Origin: Candidatus Sulfotelmatobacter sp.
GTDB taxonomy: Bacteria; Acidobacteriota; Terriglobia; Terriglobales; SbA1
NCBI GenBank assembly: GCA_030151135.1
Contig: JASLEQ010000562.1
Location: 1 to 5,527, forward strand
DNA: 5,527 bases
Reading direction: 5' to 3'
The position numbers and the translations under genes were made by a program. Position 1 is the stretch's first letter. Each line of letters starts with the position of its first letter. This document shows, in pieces, positions 5,303 through 5,527 of this stretch. The notes under the pieces were generated by a model. It searched no databases, had not been told where the DNA came from, and saw only the letters and a list, made by a program, of their open reading frames with translations.

Positions 5303-5527
5303 ATGGCAAAGAATTCAAAAATCCGCGTCGTGATTGCTGATGATCATGCCATTCTTCGCTCAGGACTGCGAATGCTGATCGATGCGCAGACCGATATGAC
5401 GGTAGTGGCTGAAGCTCAGAATGGGAACGAAGCCATCCATGTCACCCGTGAAACCTCGCCGGACGTGGTCATTCTCGACATTACGATGCCAGAACGAGGG
5501 GGATTGCATGCAATCCATCAGGTCTTG
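5303..5527 (+). CDS. NarL/FixJ-type response regulator, receiver domain only visible (3' end cut by window)
   Basis: The 75 visible codons start at ATG 5303 (MAKNSKIRVVIADDHAILRS). They form the first half or more of a receiver: acidic pair D13/D14 in IADDH, and phosphoacceptor D59 in VVILDITMP. The IADDHAILRSGLRMLI opening is typical of NarL/FixJ regulators, which end in a LuxR-type helix-turn-helix; that part is outside the window. The gene starts 9 bp after the kinase stop, with no clear ribosome site of its own, so it is probably co-translated with the kinase. It is the expected phosphorylation partner of the HisKA_3 kinase upstream. Confidence 0.92.
   Translation, partial: MAKNSKIRVVIADDHAILRSGLRMLIDAQTDMTVVAEAQNGNEAIHVTRETSPDVVILDITMPERGGLHAIHQVL

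Overview
The window looks like a chromosomal signalling locus from a moderately GC-rich (by eye mid-50s %) soil-type bacterium. My best guess is Acidobacteriota. This rests on the hybrid receiver-PAS-HisKA_3 kinase style and on the small WLKLCEQAAAEQDPDKL-type protein, which I associate with that phylum; no 16S rRNA or other decisive marker is present. No mobile elements, tRNA, rRNA or CRISPR arrays were seen.

Minus strand, read right to left (about 3662 to 1): a small orphan gene of about 71 codons comes first. A tight, partly overlapping stressosome-type cluster follows: rsbR (RsbRD_N + STAS), rsbS (STAS only), rsbT (GHKL serine kinase), an RsbX-like gene in which a second RsbT-type ATPase domain is fused to a PP2C/SpoIIE phosphatase domain, and finally a gene cut by the window edge. 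That last gene starts with a third RsbT-type ATPase domain and runs into a long coiled coil; in relatives this architecture leads to a HisKA/HATPase histidine kinase. Gene junctions are 9 bp, a 20-bp overlap, a 10-bp overlap and 7 bp, so this is almost certainly one transcriptional unit. A perfect TATAAT on the minus strand at 3394-3399 is a candidate promoter element.

Plus strand (3812 to 5527): a hybrid two-component kinase (receiver-PAS-HisKA_3-HATPase_c, about 493 aa) is followed 9 bp later by the receiver domain of a NarL/FixJ-type response regulator, cut by the right edge. The kinase and the minus-strand cluster are divergent, with about 150 bp between the small orphan gene and the kinase.

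Functional picture (inference from families): RsbR and RsbS would build a stressosome that sequesters RsbT. RsbT phosphorylates the STAS proteins on stress and is released; the RsbX-like phosphatase resets the system. No RsbU, RsbV, RsbW or sigma-B gene is in the window, so the output differs from Bacillus. The plausible output is the downstream RsbT-fold/coiled-coil kinase and a two-component system, possibly including the divergent pair.

The oddest detail is at the left edge. A perfect 9-bp inverted repeat with a 7-bp loop (positions 1-25) sits exactly where the kinase family normally reads TNRGVVA. In this window the frame reads TNRDDAA, and flipping only the loop restores TNRGVVA. This is either a micro-inversion or, perhaps more likely, a sequence or assembly fold-back artefact.
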